Shown here: positions 58,641-64,000 of the stretch, piece by piece
Numbering within the stretch: the first letter of the stretch is position 1
Layout: each line of letters begins with the position of its first letter
NCBI GenBank assembly: GCA_030267565.1
Contig: BRXU01000007.1
Coordinates: 2,728,001 to 2,792,000 of the forward strand
Source of the DNA: Pleodorina starrii
Taxonomy: Eukaryota; Chlorophyta; Chlorophyceae; Chlamydomonadales; Volvocaceae
Reading direction: 5' to 3'
Length of the DNA stretch: 64,000 nt
Translations under genes and position numbers: made by a program
The notes under the pieces: generated by a model
Seen by the model: only the letters and a program-made list of their open reading frames with translations
Told to the model about the DNA's origin: nothing
Database searches by the model: none

Positions 58641-61600
58641 TCATGACCCATGGGACAGCGGCGGCAACATCACGCGGCGGCTGACCGCGCTCGTACGCCC
58701 CGTGCCCCCGGTCGCGGGCTTCAGAGCGCTGCGTCCCGCAGACCCCGCCACAGCCCCCGCGCGCCCAGCCCCGGATCCGCCAGTGCCAGACACCCGCTTT
58801 GCCTCTCCACCGCTCCCGCAACCGTTGCCGTAGCCGTTGGCCTGCACGACGCCCGCGCTGCCGCCGCCGCCCCCGCCGCCGCAGCCGCCGTCTGCGCCAC
58901 ACGCATCCAAGTCTCCGCTGCCGCTGCCGCCCAGCTCCGACCCCATCCCAGACGCCACCTCCGACCGGCCGTCCATCGACGCTTCCTCCTCCTCCTCTTC
59001 CTCCTCTTCTTCCTCTTCCGCCGCCGCTGCCGCGGCAGCGGCCACCGCCGCCGCCGCAACGGCGGCCGCCTTGCCCAGCTGTCGTGTCATGATGCTGCGG
59101 CTGCCGCTGAAGTGGGTGCTGCAGCTGTCGCGCCCTTCGCCGTCGGCGTCGAGGTCGGGGTCGGGGTCGCCGGCGGCCATCTCCCGCATCGCCTCGGCGC
59201 CCCGCCGCAGCTCGTCCAACAGCCGGCCCACTGCGGCCTGCGTAAGGCCCACCAGGGCGGGGCTGGCGCTGACGGTGTTTGCGTTGCGATCCAGCGCCGC
59301 GCGGATCCTGTACGACACAACCGCCATTCGGTTTCGTTGCGTTTTGGCGGAGGAGGGAGGGGGCGAGGGAGGGAGCGAGGAAGGGCGGGGCGGGAGGAGA
59401 AGCGGGGAGGTCAACCATGGGCCGCATAAGGCAAGGGACGGAAGGCCAGTTCAGGTTCAGGCGTTGGCGACGGGGGCGTGTTTGTACCACAGGTATTGTG
59501 CCGTACCTGCCGGCCGTCAGCATGTCGTGCGCCGCCGCCGCCAGCTGCTCGTCGTTGCTCCGAAACACCGCCTCCGCCTCCTCCACCGCCTCCGCCACCT
59601 CCCGCTGCACCAGCGGCAGCCGCTCGCTGACGGCGCGCGCGGCGTCGACCGCCCGGTTGACCGCGTCGTACACCGCCCGGGCTTTCGCCGGCAGGCAGTC
59701 CGGGAAGGCCAAGCCCGACACACGCGGCCGTATCCCCCAATCCCAGGACAAGCCCCAGACCGGATTAAGGCCTCCTCCTCCTCCACCACCGCCGACGCCG
59801 TCTGAGCTTCCTCTGCCTCCCCGCGACGAAAACGCCGCGCCGAAGAGCGCGCTGCCATTGGCGCCGGCGCTGACCGGACTGGCGACGGCGGCGCCCAGCA
59901 CGCTTCCGCCCGACTCGGAAGCAGCTGTGCAAAGCTGCGGCTCCACGGAAAGCAGCTCCGTGACCGACGACACGCTGCCTCCGAAACCACCACCGTCGCC
60001 GGCCGGCGGCGCCGCCGCCGCCGCCTGGCCGGCGACCTGGCGCGCGGCGCAGATGGCGGCTTCCAACACGAGCGTCAGCGCCCGGGAAAGCGGATAGGCG
60101 GACGGATCGCCCTTCCGCAGCGCAGTCGCGTCGCGGGCGGAGCTCGCGCCCGCCATGCCGTACTTGGCGAGTCGGAACAGTGAATGATTGGCGTTGCTGA
60201 TCGCCCGCCGCAGCACGGCCGCGGCCTCGTCGGCGCGCGCGTCGGGGGCGATGCCTCCTTTGCCGGCGGCGGTGGCGCCGCCGGCGCTGACGGCGGCGGC
60301 GCCGCCGCCTGACGGCTCCCCGCGGATTAAGGAAAGGCTGCGCAATGTAAGGGCACTGCCTTTCGAACGCTGAGCGGCGGCGGCGGCGGCCGTCGCCGCG
60401 GAGCAGTCCGACGGGGTGACGGCGACCAGCCGCCGCCCCGCCTCCAACTGCAGCTGTACGAGCGGCGCGGCGGGGGAGTTGACGGCGGCGGCGATGGCGG
60501 CGGCCTGCTGCGCCACCGCCGCGGCGGCTTCCGCGATGGACGCGGCGCCGTGCGCGCTGGCGACGCGGAGCGGCGTGGCCGGGCGCTTTCCGTCGGCAGC
60601 CGCCGCGGCGCGGCCCGCCGCTGGCGCGGCAGTGGACGCCTGGGGGACGTCCGGTGACCAAAAAAGCAAAAAGACGCTGTCACGAGTGTCACTGTTCTGC
60701 TCCTCGCTGTTGCGTCTATCGCTGTCATGAGTGTCACTGTTCCGACACATCGCTGCCACGGCCCAACGAAGACCAGTGGGTCGCTTTCACCTGGGCGCCC
60801 TGGCCCTCCCTCAGACCTTGGGCGGTGAGCCCCACCCCACAGCGCCCACGGTTGGGCTCTTGGGTGGCACTCTTGGGTGCTCGCGCAGGACCCCGTCTGG
60901 GGCTGCCCGTGGAAGAAAACCACCACGCGTTCCGCTCCGAAACCGAATGGTTTTGCCGCCCGAGTGGCCCCGAGTGGCCAGTCCCGGCTCGTGAACGCTT
61001 CACTTTGCTAAAACCTTTCCGTGACCTCCTAGCGCTCGAAGTCTCCACGACGGCGCCACCCCTTACCTGCGCTTGATCCGTTTCGGAAGCGTCAGGCCGT
61101 GCCAGCAGCCGCCAGGCGAACGTGCGAGCCCCCGGCGCCGGCGAAGGCACCACCGTCACCACCAGCCTCAGCCCCGGGGCCGCCTTACGCATGGAGGCCA
61201 GCGCGGCACTCACCCGCGCTGCGTGCTGGTGAAGCTTATGGTACTGTCGAGCTGCCCCCGGGACGGATTGCCCCGTTGAGACGGGCGCCACCGTAAGCTG
61301 CTTTTTGGCGTCATCGTACGACAGCTGCGCCGGCGCCGGATGTGACTGCAGCGCAGACGTCAGCCCCGCCACAGCCTCCGCGACGGCCCTGTCGGCCTCT
61401 GCTACCGCTGGCCTGCTGGTGAGCAGGTGCCGCACCTCGAAGGGCAGCGGCCGGGTGTTGCTCTCCGCGTAAAGGACGTCGAGCAGCAGCTGTGGAACGC
61501 TACGGATGCCATCGGTAGTCACCTCCAGTTCCAAAGCGAACGCTGGGTCGGGCGATGAGGCGTAAACGAGGGCGGCCTGCCCCGGCGTGGCGAAATGTCA

Positions 61601-61861
61601 TGTGAAGGGAGCAAGGGCACGGCCAGGCCAATTTACAGCGACTCCTACCTTTGCATTCCATTTTACGTCGTGTAGCTCATTATTTAGGTTGACGACAGCG
61701 TTTGCGGCAGTCTCGAATTCAGCAAAGAAGTCATCGTAAGCTGCGATGCCCAGCCGCTTCAATTGGATACACTCCAAGCTTTCATCATCTCGCTCTTTTT
61801 CAACGCGGGGTACAAAGCTCAGCGCAGCAGTCGCAGGCCCTCGAGACGCGCCGCAGCCCAT
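58641..61861 (-). CDS. Ala-rich protein with MGCGAS N-myristoylation/palmitoylation start
   Basis: Minus-strand exons: 61861-61649, 61576-61067, 60639-59507, 59307-58641, giving 840 residues in phase. The N-terminus MGCGASRG fits the N-myristoylation consensus (Gly2, Ser6) with a neighbouring Cys3 for palmitoylation, so membrane anchoring is likely. Residues about 20-240 are helical and not low-complexity (GIAAYDDFFAEFETAANAVV, TDGIRSVPQLLLDVLYAE). The middle is Ala/Gly-rich. A conserved-looking helical block spans the exon 3-4 junction (LVQREVAEAVEEAEAVFRS to AAVGRLLDELRRGAEAM). Near the C-terminus a run of twelve Glu is followed by Gly-rich sequence. No named domain is recognised. The stop follows LPPLSHGS; the frame choice in exon 4 is fixed by phase. 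Confidence 0.7.
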
Positions 61862-62174
61862 TTAAATCAAGGCATGGTTTGGGCCTAGCTGGCAAGTATT
61901 TTCCGCATCCAAATGGCCCAGAATCCCTTTCAGTAGCTTGCTAGGTTGTCGTCTATAGATTCTGGACGGGTGTCTTCTCATAACTTATATACAGTCTATG
62001 GACATTTTAAGGAAAACTTTGCAGAAAGATGCTGGAAGATGCTAATTATCATCATAATTGATCAGTTCCAGAGGCAGCGGGATACTTGAATCTTGCGAGC
62101 TTGGCGCACACTTGGCGCGATGGACCTCCAAATCAACGTCCTTTTGTGCTTTTGACTTATGAATAGCTGCCTAA

Positions 62175-62964
62175 GTGACCAAAGCTGCTGGGGCACATAT
62201 AACAAACCGATACAAGGCCAAGCAGTTATGTGAATACCTTTTATGTGCGCGGGAACAGCGCTGGAGCATGCGTGCCGTACTATTTTCCGAAATAGTACGA
62301 CCTACAAGCGCACTGGTCCCTCACCACGATTCGGCACTCCCGAATGAGTTTCTCTGCCGGCTAGTTCTTCATAAAGTCAACATGGATCTTGACAAGGCGC
62401 TGCTGCTTCTCGACAAGAATTGGCCGGCCATGCATCGGGAACAGCGCTGGAGCATGCGTGCCGTACTATTTTCCGAAATAGTACGGCCTACAAGCGCACT
62501 GGTCCCTCACCACGATTCGGTACTCCCGAATGAGTTTCTCTGACGGCAAATTCTGCATAAAGTTAACATGGATCTTGACAAGGCGCTGCTGCTTCTCGAC
62601 AAGAATTGGCCGGCCGTGCATCCTCAGACAATTTATTTTGTCGGGTCCGGCATTTCGTTTGATGCACCTGCAGCTGCGGCCATGATTGCGTATTTGGAAG
62701 AACGGGAGTACCGTTGACGTCGGCCACCTGGCGGACGCACTGTGCCAACTCCTAGCAATATTCACAGACGCGAAGAAATCCCCGGATGGCAGCATGTATC
62801 ACCAGGATGCGGCCTGTAAATCCGCCGATTCTGCCCGCGAGGTCCAATTCGCACAAGTTCGTGAAGCCCTGCTGGTGACAAACGGTAGGCTCGGCGGCTA
62901 TGAAGATCTCATGGAGACACCGTCGGTCGATACGAACTCTAACGTGACATGCTGTAATCCTTAG
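62175..62964 (+). pseudogene. Decayed gene with internal duplication, stop and frameshift
   Basis: The sequence encodes recognisably protein-like segments that do not form one frame. Frame 1 runs through two copies of a 62-residue unit (SEIVRPTSALVPHHDS, NMDLDKALLLLDKNWPA). The second copy has a TGA where the first has TGC (FLC to FL-stop). The same frame continues to YFVGSGISFDAPAAAAMIAY, then stops at about 62717. One base away in frame, DVGHLADALCQLLAIFTDA continues to a stop at 62962-62964. No splice pair explains the shift. Base composition is less GC-rich than the genes to the left. The family is not recognised. Confidence 0.5.
62251..62622 (+). repeat. 186-bp tandem duplication, two copies
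   Basis: Copy 1 is 62251-62436 and copy 2 is 62437-62622, starting at GGGAACAGCGCTGG and ending at TGCATC. The unit length is a multiple of three. Copies differ at a small number of positions. Each contains a near-perfect inverted repeat, GTACTATTT then TCCG then AAATAGTAC. Confidence 0.9.
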
Positions 62965-63970
62965 GGCTTAGGGTTTTAGCAAGCAAAGAGAGCCGTTTTG
63001 CTTGTATCAACGAACCGGTTTGCAGTGGACCCACTGCCTTGCTTGTTGCACCTCCTGGGTTCTGCTGGCTTCACCGTGGCTCCACGGAGCTTACGTGCGG
63101 GATTTCACCCTCCGTGGGAACGTTTGTCCCCACGGGAGACCTCGAGCCGCAGTTCGCTGGGGCCGTGCCTGCTGCTCCGCTCTGGCCATGCTGGCCGCCT
63201 GCGGCTCGCCTTCCGCACCCCCCCCTGCCCGGGGCACACACTACTCCGAGGCGCCCGCTTCCCGTCCTCCTGTGTATAGATATGGTACCATGGGGGTGGG
63301 TCTTGCTTCGAAAGCTGTGGGTTTGCCCTACATCGCTATACCGTAATCAACGGCACATTGCAAGCGAAGTGGCTCACAGCACAGCGCCTTGCCTTGACAC
63401 CCTTCCGGCGTGGGCCGCTGCCCCACCCCGGCGCCGGCCGGCGAGCCCTCCGGCGCGTTGGCACCGCGCCGAAGCAATCCGGCTCACAGGTCGAAACACG
63501 CGAGACGACGCCGCCGTCACGACCTCCGCGACCGCAACGGTGACGGGCCTCCCACGCCCTACACCTTCAGACATCCAAACATCTGCAAGCAGCAGCCGCA
63601 ACACCACAAACCAACAAATTGCGGCACCGCACCGCACCTCTTACGCTGCAGCGCCTCCCCGGCCACCGTTGCAGGAAACGGAAAGCGCCGCAGGCGGTCC
63701 GCCGCCGTCAAATCAAGACAACGACTGAAGATGGTATGTTGATGCCCTTCGCACCTGCCCTGCACCCGCGGACGCTTCAGGTGCCACAAGGCAGTGTGAG
63801 GACACGTGCACGCGCCGTGGCGCAACTAGACACACACATTACGGGAGATTGGGAGATAATAAAGAAGAAGACACGGTACCGTACCGCAGCGGAGGGACGG
63901 AGACGGCGCGGGAACTGGAACCTATCGCTTCGTCTCCTTCTCTCCAATGGGCGCATCTTCGATGAAAGAT
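62965..63970. other. Right-end intergenic region
   Basis: No supported gene. It begins with TTAGGGCTTAGGGTTTTAG, which resembles degenerate telomere repeat. The rest has several ORFs on both strands without domains or usable splice pairs. Confidence 0.4.
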
Positions 63971-63980
63971 TATATAAAAG
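63971..63980 (+). promoter_or_regulatory. TATA box candidate
   Basis: TATATAAAAG is a full match to the eukaryotic TATA consensus and stands out in this GC-rich setting. It would place a transcription start near 64000, so it may serve a rightward gene that begins beyond the window. Confidence 0.4.
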
Positions 63981-64000
63981 GCCCCTAGGCTCCCGTGGAC

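Noticed and set aside
1..64000. CRISPR array, prophage or bacterial operon
   Set aside because: The repeats are simple tandem minisatellites without unique spacers, and the genes are intron-rich eukaryotic genes.

Overview
This is a nuclear window from a green alga, most like the Chlamydomonas/volvocine (chlorophycean) group. The evidence is GC-rich coding sequence, genes cut into many short exons by GT-AG introns (mostly GTGAGN, GTGCGN or GTGGGN donors and CAG acceptors), runs of Ala/Gly/Gln/Ser in the proteins, and many simple repeats in introns. The exon models were built by hand from splice signals and kept only where the phase carried across every junction. No expression data or database search was available, and the species call is an inference.

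Layout. 1-5449 (-): leucine-rich-repeat protein whose 3' end lies outside the window. 5892-12687 (+): secreted/type I membrane protein with EGF-like motifs, 16 exons. 13644-16513 (+): conserved protein of unknown function with a GYGARW...GFLEPQM C-terminus. 16998-19444 (-): probable plastid PDZ-like membrane protein, 5' end unresolved. 20897-24969 (+): RING-FYVE-SYLF protein. 24970-30355: no clear gene except one possible orphan exon. 30356-36890 (-): large protein with two C-terminal MYND zinc fingers. 38378-39843 (-): unrecognised six-exon gene. 40333-40945: 3' end of a LINE-type retrotransposon. 41169-45389 (+): RNFT-type multipass membrane RING E3 ligase. 46813-50986 (-): probable plastid protein with a Lon N-terminal (substrate-binding) domain. 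51563-54201 (+): METTL21-type lysine methyltransferase. 55927-56788 (+): secreted LysM protein. 58641-61861 (-): MGCGAS-start, probably N-myristoylated, Ala-rich protein. 62175-62964: decayed gene with a 186-bp in-frame tandem duplication.

These are separate eukaryotic transcription units, not an operon. Several are arranged head-to-head (LRR/EGF, Lon-N/METTL21). Two products are ubiquitin-type RING proteins (one endosomal by its FYVE domain, one multipass membrane), and two look plastid-targeted. I see no CRISPR array, phage, bacterial defence system or convincing tRNA/rRNA. The most interesting items are the RING-FYVE-SYLF architecture, the unrecognised all-phase-0 gene, the large insertion in the GFLEPQM family protein, and the duplicated gene fragment near the right end.
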